A DNA stretch of 64,000 nt from Lytechinus variegatus (GCF_018143015.1 NC_054750.1:1655501-1719500), one strand, 5' to 3'. Shown: positions 1 through 13,100, counted from the stretch's first letter. The notes: a model not told the origin generated them from the sequence alone. A program made the numbers and translations.

Positions 1-2730
1 TTGGAGGGGGTGCTTGAACGTATATTGAAAATATATTCTATAGAATCATTTTCCACTGAGAATCTATGCTGAAAAAAATGTTTTTATCATGTATCCCGTG
101 AAAGTTTGCTTCCAGGCAAGTAAATATAATGTATGATGTAATAATATATAATCGTCTCAATATATGTATATTTTGATTATTTATTTATCATTATTTATTA
201 GAGAAAATTCACATTATTTCATCAGGATAAGATGATGTTGCTGTAAGAAACTAAGACGATTTTTTTTTTTTGCTTTCCTACTCACGTACGTAGTTATACT
301 CAAACGTTTTGGTGCTGTGTTTAAGGACGACGTCAGATGACATGACGTGGGTTGAATGTAAGTCTTCTTTAGCTTCTGGAATGATTGTTGGGTCACGAGC
401 CATCGCGGGGTAGCAGGCAACAGCAGACATCTGTAAATTCATTCGTTGCAAATATCGTAGAAATAAAGCCATGTTATTCACCGAGATCTAAACCATATTG
501 ACGAGCTAATTTTTTCTTTATTCTGATGGTATTTAAAAAAAAATATTCTAATTTGCAAGGAATTCGTAATATTAATTTGTAATTGTTCACATATAAAACT
601 ATGGTCAACACAAACACGAGAGTATGCGTATGTGAGATAAACGAGTATTAATTGAAATATGAAATGATTAGACAGATTACTCATATAGAAAAACATTATT
701 TAAGTCATAGATTTTAACGATTGTACATGTTAAAAAGGAAAAATAGAATGCAGATTAAAAGAATCTTGGAAAGAAACAAAAATATTCGCATCTTGAACTG
801 AGAGCATATTGTGTTCTTGACTGACCGAGATTATTTCTGCATTCACATCAGAGAGAAGTATCCAATATTTACCAAATTAATATAAATACAACATACGTAA
901 TGGCATCAAATATAAACAAATATAAATTTCAATTGAAGAGAAAGGCAATTGAAACGAATGCAGGAGACCGCCATCGTAAGCGATCGACCTTCATAATGAT
1001 GGCGGCCTCAATGGGTGCAATGCAGGTGCAGGCGCAGTAGAGAGCAGTTCAAGAGATAGACGCATACGATTGTATACATTTTGCAAGAGTAACTTTTAGG
1101 CAATATATTGAGCATGACCTAATATTGTTTTGGAAGCTGTTTCAAATATTAATGCCATTAATTGATTGGTTTCTTAACCATAATATATTCTTTACTAGAT
1201 TAGATGCGACTTGGACATTCGCAGTTAGTATTTTTTTCGGACGTACAAAAAGTAAACGGAATTTATACAAAAATAACATTAGCTCATTGGAAGAGTGATT
1301 TAAAAAAATAACATGTATTTAGAATGCGGGGAAGGGCATTCAAACAGGAATATATAAAATATACACTATGATGATCATCCTTCTAGAGCTGTAATTCTTA
1401 ATTCTGAAATCTGTTGTAATTGGTCTGTATTATATTTCATATATTTTTCCTTATTTTTTTCGTTATGGAAAACATGTATTATTATAATGCAAGGACGTGC
1501 CGGGAATACTTGAACGGATATGAAAAAAGCTTGGCTGTATTTTTCATAAAAATTTCGGCGAAGAAAAGAAGAACCGCTCCCCGACTCGCTTATGGGAACG
1601 CAAGAGGGCGCTCGGCCTCTCCTGTCATCCATTAATTGAGTAATCAGAAGATTAAAAAAGAGTAAAATTTGGTTGGGATAGTTGAATCGATTGTAGCGAT
1701 GAATCGGATTATCGTTGTCTTCTTTTCAAATTCACAGTAAACAAGTTAATTGCGACCAAGCCCTTAGGTTTAATGTTAATTTGTAAAGATAATGTGTTTG
1801 ATGATGCGTATTTAATTTGATATTATATCTCGAGTCATAGATTTTCTATTTTTTTTTTAATCCATACAGGTTTTCGCTCATACATGTATCTTTATAGATC
1901 CACCATTACCATATCAACTCATAACTTTCAAAATATTCTTATGAATAAAAATAATAAAAACATTCTGATTTTTCAGCCATTTATAAAGGAATGCAGATTC
2001 CGTGATTTAGGATAAGTTAAGGCACCATCGGTTTAGTAAAAAACGAATTGCCACAAACAAATTTCTTAAACAAGCATCCAGCAGTTGAATGTTTAGATAT
2101 TAAAACTTGATGTAAAGACAAGAATAAAAATACATAATTCAAAGATATGACATATAAATATGACTCGTTTTAAATTTAATGGAAAAGGCATCTAGTCATT
2201 CATCATACCATGCAGACAATATACACCATAATGGTGGTTTTTTATTCCTGAGTTTTGTTCTCGGTTCAAGTGGAAACACGGGACATCTATTCATCAACAT
2301 TTTAAAAGGGACTGGATAATAAAGCCGTCAGTGTGTAGAAACTTCGATCAATCATTTCATTGTTGCTCCATTCTAATAAAATGCACTATCTTAGAACATT
2401 ACATATAAGTGTAAGACACTGGCGGAAAACTTTTAAAAGAACGAGTGTTATACAAATGTATGTTGATATTCTGCTTATCTTATGTAGGGCGATTTAATTT
2501 CAAAGTTTTGGTTGAATTATCGATCCGGATGTAGCAGGAAGGACAACCAGGTTTATGAAATATTTCGTTTTCATTTGCTTACATTTCGAAAACATACTGG
2601 GTTTCATTTAGAGAATGAAGATTATCCCGAAAATTGAACGAAAGTCTCTTGGAAATCGAATCACAAAGGATGACGCTAAATGCGCAATTTGTCATTAGAT
2701 TCTTCATTTGACTCCAAAAGTGTACAGCAA
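1..2730. other. Gene-free upstream region
   Basis: No SRCR homology, other recognisable domain or convincing exon is visible on either strand. The sequence is AT-rich with short homopolymer runs, and its open frames are all below 90 codons with no recognisable family. The longest, on the minus strand at 1375-1632, has no family feature I can name. The last few hundred bases may include the distal promoter of the signal-peptide exon at 2990. Confidence 0.6.
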
Positions 2731-2743
2731 TGCGCATGCGTCG
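2731..2743. promoter_or_regulatory. GC-rich 13-mer, copy 1 (NRF1/P3A2-like)
   Basis: TGCGCATGCGTCG is an almost palindromic site that stands out in AT-rich surroundings. It lies about 250 bases upstream of the locus A start codon. It resembles the TGCGCATGCGC core bound by NRF1, whose sea urchin relative is P3A2. Binding is inferred from this resemblance only. Confidence 0.35.
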
Positions 2744-2837
2744 CCCCGATTCCCCCCCTTTTTTGCATATTAGAACTCCAGTTAATGTTTGCATGCAGTA
2801 TGCTCAAAGACTTCCGAAGTGTTGGGCGTTGGCTTTG

Positions 2838-2850
2838 TGCGCATGCGTCG
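2838..2850. promoter_or_regulatory. GC-rich 13-mer, copy 2 (NRF1/P3A2-like)
   Basis: This is an exact second copy of the 13-mer at 2731, 107 bases downstream and about 140 bases before the start codon at 2990. Two identical copies near a first exon are more suggestive of a promoter-proximal element than one copy would be. No convincing TATA box is seen between it and the start codon. Confidence 0.35.
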
Positions 2851-2989
2851 TAATGATAAAGGCATACCGGAATTCAAACTTAACATTCTGCCCTTAGTTT
2901 TTGAAAGGCGCGAAGTGTGTGCGAAGTTGCCAAAGAAGTCAAATTCTAAAAATTGGAAGCCTTTTTTGTTTCTTTGTTTTTCAAACAGC

Positions 2990-3080
2990 ATGGAGATGCC
3001 TGGGTTGAGAAGAGTTTACCTGTTATTTGTCGGCATAGCTGTATATTGCTGGTACCAAACTGAGGCACAAACTATTACAG
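2990..3080 (+). CDS. Locus A exon 1: signal peptide
   Basis: The exon starts at ATG 2990 with MEMPGLRR (basic n-region), then a hydrophobic core VYLLFVGIAVYCW and a small-residue cleavage region around TEA-Q, which is a classic secretory signal peptide. It ends ACAG|GTAAGT, a strong donor at 3081, and leaves one base over (phase 1). SRCR exons in animals are typically phase 1 at both ends, so this can splice directly to the exon at 8094, giving T-I-T-D-V-R-L, or to any array exon. The frame stays open upstream to 2789, but the ATG at 2990 is the one that yields a proper signal peptide. It is one of only two signal-peptide exons found in the window. Confidence 0.75.
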
Positions 3081-3530
3081 GTAAGTTGCTTTACTTCCGA
3101 AATGCCACAATATCATTCCATATAACATGTATAATGACCGTCTTCATCATAATAATTGTCTTAATAGATATATTCGTACAAAGGTATATCATTAGCAGAC
3201 TGTCCTCTAACATATATAACATAACGAGGTCAAACGTGAAGAAAAATATGCCCCAATAACATCACAGTAATCATGTAATAATCTGTTAAGAATGGCATAT
3301 AATATATCGTAAAATCTCGAGACCATGACATTTTGAAACCATATGGCATGTGAAGAATACAATGTAAGTTCATTTCTAAATATTCTTTGGAAAACAGAAT
3401 AAAACTTAATTATATTCTTATTCATCCATCTGATATATTATCTTCCTCTCTAAAATTGATCTTGTTTGAACTTCCGCCAGATTGTACTGTTCTTGTCATT
3501 TTATATTGGTATAGATTGTTTTTATATCTA

Positions 3531-3790
3531 CTAATGCTGTATTTGCTTCTAAATAATTTAATATAATATTATGTTATAAATTCAATGTTCTTAAGTGTAA
3601 TATTATTCGAATGTTTGCATCTATTAATGTTGCACTTGCTTCTAAAGAATTTTATATAATATTATGTTATAAAATCTATGTTCTTAAGTGTAATATGATA
3701 AGAATGTTTATGAATCTAATGCTGTACCTGCTTCTAAATAATTTGAACTAATATTATGTTATAAAATCAATGTTCTTTTGCATTGCGTCT
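3531..3790. repeat. Three-copy ~93 bp tandem repeat in intron 1
   Basis: Three imperfect copies start near 3531, 3624 and 3716, with periods of 93 and 92 bases. Each carries the same ordered blocks: CTAATGCTG, TTGCTTCTAAA, AATATTATGTTATAAA and TGTTCTTAAGTG. The third copy is cut short. It is a small intronic minisatellite with no sign of coding function. Confidence 0.8.
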
Positions 3791-6700
3791 AAAAACCTTT
3801 CAATGAAAGCGACAAACAAAAATCAAAATAACACTGAAAACAAAAAAATACCCCCAAGGAATTGTTTGAGATTAAAATGAGCAGTCACAACATTGAACGA
3901 TTTACGAGTATCGAGGAAAAAAAAGATCGTTTGATAATTTCATATATTATAGTATTCTTAAATAAAATTATGTCAACTCCCAAAAACTAATACATTGTTC
4001 ATCTTAACAAATCAAAGGTTGTGTATCAATTTGTTTTATTTGATTTGTCTAACCGAACGAGCCTAAGTACGCATTTCTTGATATCAAATATAAACACGAC
4101 GACAATTTAATTGTTGCGGCGGTTACGTTCATTCTTATTCTAATTCAAATAATGTTACCCTTACATAAACTGGTATATTAAAAATGTATCTGTTTACTTT
4201 CTTATGTCACCCAGCAAGCAATATTAATCGATTGCCAACAAAAGTACAACAATAACCCGATGACTACATACAAATATATTCTAATTTCCTTCTTATTCTA
4301 ACATACTTATTTGTTTTTTGAGGGGGGAATTCAAGCGACATGTGTCAACATCAAGTCCAAAAATTAATATTCTGCTCCTGAACAATTAAGTTACATGCCT
4401 CTCTTTGGCGCGTAAAAAAAATTACCGGATCATCGCCCACCCGTAGTTGGTCACGATATGAAAATGAAAGTAACCCTGATTGATTCTGAAGTTCGAAACA
4501 AAAACTTGACCAAACATTAAAACAATCTACATTGTAAGAAGGATGGATTCATGTCACAAACAGGAGTAATTAAGAAAGACTCTTAAAGAATGATAAGGAT
4601 GAAGCCTTTCAAAGAAAACAAAGAGAGTATAGTTTCAATTTTGAACATTAATATACTATACATGAAGGAAATCATTAGCCTGTGCGTGTTATCCGAACGA
4701 ATCGAGTACACTACTAATTTTTCAATAAGATGTGATTGATACAAGACACTTCAAAAATTATTCTCTATTGCATACATACCCATCGATTTCGAAATCTTAT
4801 AATCAGTCCTTAACAACTAGTACACTTAAAAGTTATTCAACAAAGCCTCCATCAATTTATGTTTGTATTATCATATTCAGATCTATAATGTCACTTTTAA
4901 TTCTTTGCTTTTAGATTATATTCAAAGATGCTCTCTATAGATTTTTTTAAACAAAGTATGCATTTTACGCCCTCGAACTCTCAGAATTATAAAAAGCCAA
5001 CTTCAACACTGAATGATACGAAAAGGAAATATATTCCCATTGGTCAAAAACCGAGATAATGATAATTGCTAAACTTATTTGAAAAGTAATATAGAAAATA
5101 GTCCAGCAGATCAAACAATTTTTCAGGAAAATCCAAATATATGTTCGTGAATGCATAATACATACTACAAAGTAAAAGTTCAACCAAGCAACACATATTT
5201 TCGGATGAATTATCAGCTTTGATCAATGAGTTTTACCATTTATCTTGTTCCTTAACGGCATGGAAATATTGATTCCCCCTGCAAAAATTAATTGCGTCAT
5301 TCACAATATCTCTTTTTTTTTTTTAGAAATGAGACTGAGGAAATGAACTATAATAGAATAATCATTCGTCATGATCATTAATGAGTCCCTTAAATAAATG
5401 AGCTGTTTTTATAGAAACCAATACATGATGTGGTCGCGAGATGCGGTCGTGGTACTTCTTAAGTATTGACAAGCATTATCATGATAAACATGATAAAGAT
5501 ATGAATGGTTCGTAAGTGCTTTTGCTTTCATCAAAACAACTTCATCAATAATCGATTCATGTCTTACAGATCTCTTACAAACATTTCAGATGACATGAAA
5601 GATTATTATACAACCATCCTAAAGTACTTCTTTCCCTATCATTTTATTAGATTTTATAAATATTGGAAATGATTTTGCTGGTGTATTCTTAAATGTTCAT
5701 CAACGGAGCTTACGGAGGTATGCAAGTTATTATCAATCTTAGGCGCCCCATGCTATGTATCCGGTAATTGTGATGTTTTTTATAATTATGAAACGCAATA
5801 TGTGTCATTGTAAATTGAAAGGCCAAATTATTTAAATTGAAATTACGTTCGAAACTAAACTTATTACAAACACAGTATACTATTAAAATATTGTTCAAAA
5901 ATTGTTCACTAATGTGACGGCTCCAACGATTTCTTGCTCAGTAATGAACTAAATAATTCTCATTCAAACATCTTAATTTTTGTGCATAGGTCCCTACTTA
6001 TATTTTTCATACTTTTTACGATTTGAAGTAGAACTTGCCAGAACCAGTAATCATATGATGCAACACTTTCCTTTTTTTTTTATAGATTTCTCCTAATACA
6101 TTCAAAGTATCCTGTCCAACACTATCATTTCACGGTTTGCACGCTTTAAACACAAAAAGCCCAGATATAATTGAATAAATATAGTCGTTTCAACATTATT
6201 TTAACAAAAGGGAGAAAAATACCGCTTTAAAATAATTGTTGCATACGTATGAAAAACTTATATATATATTAAAAAATAATTTGATACAAAATTATTGTTT
6301 GCCTAGCAACATTTCAAGGGTGTAATAAGAAATAGGGAAGTGTGAAAAAAAAAATACTGAATTCTTTTCATTGATAACTGTCAGTATGATGTCTTCCATA
6401 TCATGAGCTGAAACAAAGTTGTTAGCGGTTAGCGAAACAAGAATCTGTCATGCAATTTTTTCTCCAATATATCTATCTCGCTCATGATACTTTCGCTATA
6501 TAATGTTGTATTGTTTGGAATGACAGAAGTCATACAGAAATAAATATTCAAGTTTTTCAAAAACACTAAAAGAAAAAAAAATCTTTGGAAAGGTTAATGA
6601 AATATATATGTATATAAATAAAATAAAAAAACTACGTGACACACATACTGCATCCTGAAAAAAAAATTGTGAAGAAAGTGAGTTCAAGTTAAATTTGCTT

Positions 6701-7130
6701 TCTTTAATCATGAAGTAATAATCCTTGGCTATTTTCCATATCATAATGCTTACAGTTTTAGTTTCCCTAGAAGTAAAAAATTAAAAAGTAATAATTTAAT
6801 TTCATTTATTATATTTAGCACTAATAGGATAGATTACGATCGGTACACATTAAATCCGGTTCAAAGGGGGGAATCTTCAATAAAAAAATAAATATACATG
6901 GTACACTAATCGCAATCGCGATAAGCAGAATAACAAATATAATATCAAAATTTTACCCAGCAACAATTACACGATTATCATTCACAGATCATTGAATAAG
7001 ATGCAGTGATCGATTTGTATTTATTTTCTCTCTCCTTTATATGTATGTCTTTTTTTCTTCTTTTCTTCCTTTGTCTATTTCTCCTGTTTGTTGTTGTTGG
7101 TGTGTGTGTTTGTTCAGCTTGGGGTCTGAT

Positions 7131-7155
7131 GGGGGGGGGGGGGTTATGGGGCGGG
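7131..7155 (+). other. Poly-G run with nearby G tracts
   Basis: Thirteen consecutive G bases are followed by TTAT, GGGG, C and GGG. The spacing would allow a G-quadruplex on the + strand. It lies deep in intron 1, next to a pyrimidine-rich and TG-rich stretch at 7040-7115. A functional role is only a possibility. Confidence 0.5.
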
Positions 7156-8093
7156 AGAATGCTCAATATACATTCATTCTTTCAATTTGCGTAGTTACGA
7201 TTTTTTTATCATTATTATTTGCTTTAGCTGCATACATTAATTGTTGAAATGTTATTTTTGCATAATTTCCGATTATGTCTCTGTTCTGATACAACTTGTC
7301 TCTGCTATGTTTATTACACTGTTATTTAATTTGTATCGCTGCAATTGTTTTACATTTCCTTGATTGTGTATATATGACATTTATTTGAATGAAAAATAAA
7401 TATCACTACAAAACAAAATACAAATACCGTACATGTAACCCTCGTATGATCTCTTAGAAAAGGCCAAATATCTGAAAATTAAGATTATTATCACTATCAT
7501 AGAGATGTAGTGAATGGCGCTTTTGAAAGAAAATAGGAAAATTCGAAAATACAGCTCATCAATTGTCGAATATCTAAATTGTTTATTCAAGTCATATTGT
7601 AAGCAAACTTCTACGTAAATATTATTTCTTCATTACCATTTACGATTTAAAGTTCTTGTAGATAGACATAGACATGACTTCCATAATTACCATTAGTTTG
7701 ACGATCCTTAACCCTTTAAATAAACCGACTTATAGTATTTCATTATGAATATAATTATGAATGATACATTCTAATAGCGCCAAAATTAATCTGACACATT
7801 TCATCACATTTTCGTAACAGCATTATTAAATAAGTACTATGGTAAATAAGTTTCAATTTGTGTCATGAATATGCAATATTGTGTCATCTAACATATCTTT
7901 TTAATCCATTTTAACTCCAGGTTTAACTGCACATATTATGTAATTTTAATTTGTATCTTTATTCCTTATCTTAATAATTTCCATTATTTGTATATATTGG
8001 CGCTGTGTAAACATGTACAATTCAGTTTGTGACAGCCAATCACGTTTTTTTTTGCAATAAACCTGATTTGAATTTCTTTTTTTTCCCACCCAG

Positions 8094-8518
8094 ACGTACG
8101 CCTCGTCAATGGCTCCAACAATGCTGAAGGAAGAGTGGAGGTCTTGTACGGTGGATCATGGGGAACAGTTTGTAGTCGTTATGGTTGGGATCTATTAGCT
8201 GCAAGGGTAGTCTGCAGAATGCTCGGCTTCGACGGGGCGTTGGCAGCGCCTGGTTCGGCTAGGTTTGGGCAGGGAACCGGTGATATTCTTTATGTCAGTT
8301 GTGAAGGAACAGAAGAAAGCCTGGCAGATTGCTATCTCGATCTGGAGTATGGAGCTTCCTACTGTAGACATAACGAAGTTGTGGGTGTCATATATTATTC
8401 ACAAATGTCAGTCACAATCACGAGCGAATATATATTCGATTATACGAAACGTGATACAGCATTCTCTTCAAAGCATCCTCCATTTACTTGGCAACTCATT
8501 TGTGAAGATTGTTATTGA
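8094..8518 (+). CDS. Locus A SRCR exon 2, altered 3' end
   Basis: The acceptor TTTTTCCCACCCAG is strong. The exon enters in phase 1 (g|ac gta cgc) and reads [18 protein letters not shown], the complete SRCR amino end, then [34 protein letters not shown] and SYC. Five of the six expected cysteines are present. The last (the VCY position) is Tyr in GVIYYS, and the usual G|GTATGT donor is replaced by CAAATGT. The frame then runs on for about 40 codons to TGA at 8516-8518. It is either a terminal exon giving a secreted single-SRCR protein, or a damaged internal exon. The loss of a disulfide partner favours damage. Confidence 0.6.
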
Positions 8519-8619
8519 TTCATAATTAGTACTATAGGCTACGTTTAATTATCTTGAGTTAAACTTTTAAAGTATAATTTTCTAAACGTTAGGAAATTCT
8601 GGATTACGCTTTTAACTAT

Positions 8620-8625
8620 AATAAA
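8620..8625 (+). terminator. AATAAA poly(A) signal candidate
   Basis: A canonical AATAAA lies about 100 bases after the stop of the exon at 8094-8518. This fits that exon being used as a last exon, but in sequence this AT-rich the hexamer is also expected by chance. Confidence 0.35.
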
Positions 8626-9413
8626 CTTACAATAGTAGTTCAACAGTTATGTAGCATGATATATATATTTAAAAAGTTGCCTTTACAGTACTCTCATATG
8701 AAAATGATCCCAGATGACAACTTTGCGACTTCATGTGCCTATGTTTGCAAGTTTGGCTGCTAACCAATACACAGCCAAAACCTGTCGACAAAGCGTGACA
8801 AGTTGCAAGTAACTTTCGAGTGGGTAAACGTAGTCTGATTAGTAGCCAATGAATGCAAAATTTACGGTGGTATACATGTAGTCTGTGATTAAACGCTTCA
8901 GGACTATCATTGTATTAGAAATAATGAATTATATCTTTGTAATCGTTCTTTACAGGATCGTTAATTCATCTATATATGAATATTTTCGTGTCTTTAAGTA
9001 CGTACTTTTTTATTTTCTTGTTCACAGAGCATCCTCATGGCAAACAGAACATGGAAGATATTAAGAGCTATGTTACGATGGGATGCGACAAGGATGCAAA
9101 CTCGTGAAGCAAATGAATCGACACAGTGTAACGCATTAACCATTTGGCATGTAAATCTCAGGGAATTATTCCATTCTTGAAGTGAAATTACCACTAATGA
9201 TGGCAAAAACATACTTCTTCCGAAAGACCACGAAATCAACGAAGGTATTGCGATCTAAAATTACCAGGAGATCACTGCAAATGTCTTTGAATGTCGACAT
9301 GCACTTTAACACAGGCTACATCATTTTGATTAAAGAGTATTGAGTAATGTTCTTTTTTATGAATGTGGAAATGAATGAATGGATGAATCAGTAATCAAAT
9401 TTCAAAGGTAAAG
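8626..9413. other. Gene-free stretch
   Basis: AT-rich sequence without SRCR homology or other recognisable coding potential. A minus-strand frame at 8994-9239 matches nothing I recognise. Confidence 0.5.
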
Positions 9414-9495
9414 TATCCAATCCAATCCAATCCAATCCAAAGGTCATTTGATATAGCGCCTTTTCCTTCTGGTTACAAAGCGCTTCGCACACACT
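9414..9495 (-). repeat. (CCAAT)n microsatellite joined to a GCGC-box repeat tail
   Basis: About five TCCAA units are followed by GATATAGCGCC and CAAAGCGCTTCG. On the minus strand this reads as an AAGCGCTTTG ... GGCGCTATATC tail followed by a simple repeat. That is the typical arrangement at the end of widespread short retroposons in invertebrate genomes. Related tails occur near 29040 and 61140. Confidence 0.5.
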
Positions 9496-9971
9496 TCTCC
9501 ATGTTTGTGCCACAAATACAATAAACACCTCAGCATGGTATTAAATCCTCAGAAAAGTATTGAAACACGGTCGTACGATTCTATACTTCAGTAAACGAAG
9601 AAAACAAAGGAAGTTGAAAGAAAAATAAGTCGGTTATATAGACCCAGAGTTTTCCTTCACTATATAATTAGACCATGCTCTCATTCTAAAATTTTCTAAA
9701 CGGAATTGGCAATCACATTGGAAATATAAATGAAGGTAGTCAACGTTGCCTTGTAATTGGTATAATACTTAATATAGACACACGAGTAAACTACAAACCA
9801 CATACGAGTGGCGACTGAAAAGATTTGAGCTTCACATAGAAAACAAATATATGAAAACCAAATTTTGGCCATAAATATTTCACATTTCTTAATCCTACCC
9901 ATCAGATATGTTGGTTATAGCAATATCTATTCTTATTTTATACAATTTCTTTATCAGGTGTCTCGTTTAAA

Positions 9972-10195
9972 ATGGACAAACCCAAGTATCGAGCTCTCGT
10001 CAAGTTTCTGCAGCTGAAATGCATGCCCCCAGTTGAGGCTTGATGCTCTTGGAGTGTAACATATCCAATTCATTGGAATGAGTTGTGACTCTGGATGAGA
10101 GAAGGGTTCATTGTTATCACCCTGAGACCATGGATCAGTAAAAAAAACAAAACAATGGAAGCATCCCATATCATCAATCCCAGAGAAGGCCAACC
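9972..10195 (+). pseudogene. Mariner-family transposase relic
   Basis: The frame from ATG 9972 reads MDKPKYRALVKFLQLK, matching the amino-terminal helix-turn-helix start of mariner transposases (family pattern xRAVIKxxxLKG). After a stop and an internal loss, another frame reads VTLDE, then VHCYHPET and MDQ, matching the family block around the second catalytic aspartate (VTGDETWVHHYDPET). A WKHP-like stretch can be read further on. Stops, frame changes and the missing middle show a dead, short fragment. The assignment rests on these two motif blocks. Confidence 0.6.
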
Positions 10196-13100
10196 CTAGT
10201 TTGCCTATTTTTCATTACACACTGTGATACAGGAACATGTAAAACTAGACTCAATACAGCAATGACCAATAAATTTGGTGGGTATGATTCAAAGATGTGA
10301 AGAGTTTTACGGATCAAAGTTGGTCTTCATTGCTTAATCTTTTCTATGTTAGGCTCAAAAACATTTCAGTTTCCTCTCGTATATATGCTAACACAGCTAT
10401 GGTTATCACTTTACCAATAGCAGGGAACGTTTTATGTTAGCACGGATATTGTCAGTATATTTATTCATTAATGTGATTTGAACAAAAGTATGACATCTGA
10501 ATGTCAGGTTATATCTGCTTCTTAAGGATCGGATATCTCCAGTTTAATGTCACAAATTATAATCAATATGGAATTTAGTTTATCCTGTAGATACGATAAA
10601 AGATTTCTTAAAGTTGATGACACTAAACGTATTCATTTCATATTCGTACCTACAACGTGTGAGTCGATAAGGCAACCCCAGATAAGAATGGGAAGTAAAT
10701 GAAAGGCAGATCTCAACAGCTATTTATACTTTGAAAAAAATACAAATAAGCAAAGAAGGAACAAAATATTTATTCACCAAAGGAGTTTATCTGATAAGCC
10801 TGAAGGAATTTCGAGTAGACGTGTTGTATCAGAAATCTACGCCATCTATGATGATGCCATGATGGATCTTGCAGCCTCGCAAGCGAAAGAAACTCTGTAA
10901 AATCTATTAATTGATTAATTTTTATATTATAATAGTATTGTCCTTTTTGATTGTGTGCATGCATTATTATACAAAAAGAAATCCATGCTTTCAAAGTAGT
11001 CCAGAAAATATTGCCACAAATTAGTAGCAATAAAATTAGTTTTGCCTGGCTTGTTTACAATACAATTTTTAACTGTCTTTAATCTGTCGTGGGCATTGCG
11101 ATACTTGGTCTCACTGTGGACCCACCATTGTCCATGCTCACACATTGCTACCACTTTCGCAAACTTCACGTGTAAAAGACGAAAGCTAGACGGAGTTCAT
11201 TACCAGTTGTAAAATTAAAGGTTCTTTTGGTTTATCAGTGACATATGGTCTGTTGCAATCTTGCCTTACTCGCCTGAAGCCACGGAAAGTCTTACGCATT
11301 CATTATAGCAGAGAAATGAATGAACGGTCAGGTTTATATTTTCTCCGGTAATTGTATGATGGGTAACATTTTGTAAGGTGCGTCGTACATGTAGGTGGCT
11401 ACCGGCACTGGCAACGGCCCTTTTTTCTTTTGGAATACAGTCACTGTGTTTACGACCATAGCAATACCTCCATGTTTATGGCATCGTAGATGGGCCCTGA
11501 ACAAAGTGAATTTTCAGCTAAGGTAGGAAATACTCTGGAAATTTGTACAGAAATTGTACAATGTCGGTATATTATATGCTAACATTGAACCATTATGCCC
11601 TTTTACATTTGGATTGTAACAAAATCTTGGGATCGTAGCTCTTTTAAGCACATCATACGATCAGCGCAGTGCCATCGTGTCATGTACGGATATTGTACGA
11701 CCTTTGTATGGTTTATGTGAATATGCACTGTAACCGAGCCGAAAAACACGATTCTCCGACCACAAAACAGTATCTGAACGATCTTCGTAAGGTCCCTTTT
11801 TTACATATTTTACTATGGCCCATCTACAACGCCCAACACATAACCTCGTACGACTTATGTAAACAGCATAACATACATTCGTAGCCCGAAGTCACAAACG
11901 ATGCCCGTAAAATCGTATACGAATCCATCACACGATGACTGTAGGAAAATGTAGAGTGGGCATCAGATCATCAGATACACACACGCCAAGCGTAAAAAAT
12001 ACAGAGTAGAGTCTAACCAGAGTAAGTTAATATCATGCGGACCACTTCAAATCAGAAAAAGAAGGAAATTATTTGACATATTAGCGTATACAAAACACAA
12101 AACAAGTACGTCTCGAACAAGTTGAACAAACTGGAACGTTACAGGAGGCGTAAGAAGATTATGGTTATACTTGTAAAAAAGCAGCTCATGAAAATAAAAA
12201 AAACACACAAAAGGAATGACAGAAAGTTCTTTATTGGATCAACCCATGGATATTTTTTTTTACTATGTTAACTTATCTAAAGCTTATAAACTTTCCAAAA
12301 ATTTAAGGAAAGTAAGACATTCTTTAATATCAGGCTTAAAAACTGTCTAAATTGACATTCTGTTCTTATGAACAGCTTCCTGATTTATTTCAATAATAAA
12401 AGAATGTCAAGGTCTGAAGTCTTCATTACGCGAATTTCACGATTTTTGTAATCTACATGTATGTTACATATTTTTAAAACATGTCAACTTCCTCAATTAT
12501 GAATATTCTTCACATTTTTTTTCTGTTATTACTTCATCAGCGAAGCATCCGGACAGATGCTGGAAAATTATTTCGAAATACTGTGTATATCAACTGAGAT
12601 GAATCAGCAGAGAAAGTTGAACTCTCGTCGATGTCCCAGGCAGCGTGAAAGTCCGTCATCAACAGTGGTGACGAAAATTCACTTTGTTTAAAAAGTCGGG
12701 TCTTTTCGACCGTGCCAACTGTTGTTTTTACCTCTTCACGGTTTCAAGTCTTTGCGATATTGTTTCTTGCAGCTGGTCACTTGGACGACGTCATCCATTA
12801 ACTTCTTTCAAGCCTTTAAGTTGAATTTCCTCCTAAACACTTAATCGTTTAGTCAATCACAAGAAGCGAATTAAGGGGATTTTTTACGATTCTTTTCTAT
12901 ATTAAAAGAGTACAACCTTGGCTATCTAATGATGCAAAATCTATTCCGAGATTTCAAGTGAAACTAAAAATTTCAGCAAATCAAAGAGGGCATAATTAAA
13001 CATACACTTCTTGTGCGTCCCTACCCAAACTACGGAGCCATCGATGTAGAAAGCGGCACGGAGTTTGTCTGAAAAAAAGAGCTGGCAAAAAACATCTACA

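Larger units (their letters stand above)
3081..8093 (+). other. Long intron 1 of locus A
   Basis: About 5.0 kb of AT-rich intron lies between the GTAAGT donor at 3081 and the TTCCCACCCAG acceptor ending at 8093. It holds a three-copy 93-base tandem repeat near 3531 and a G-run near 7131. No SRCR relic or other recognisable gene is visible in it on either strand. Confidence 0.6.

Noticed and set aside
1375..1635. Overlapping 85- and 71-codon frames on opposite strands
   Set aside because: No domain, signal peptide or splice pattern. Typical chance frames in a less AT-rich patch.
10770..11169. Overlapping minus-strand frames next to the mariner relic, considered as its missing part
   Set aside because: Wrong strand for the relic, and no catalytic motif of a transposase can be read.
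11460..11830. Possible foldback from TAGATGGGCC near 11490 and GGCCCATCTA near 11817
   Set aside because: Only ten bases pair and the flanks do not extend the match. No target duplication was found.
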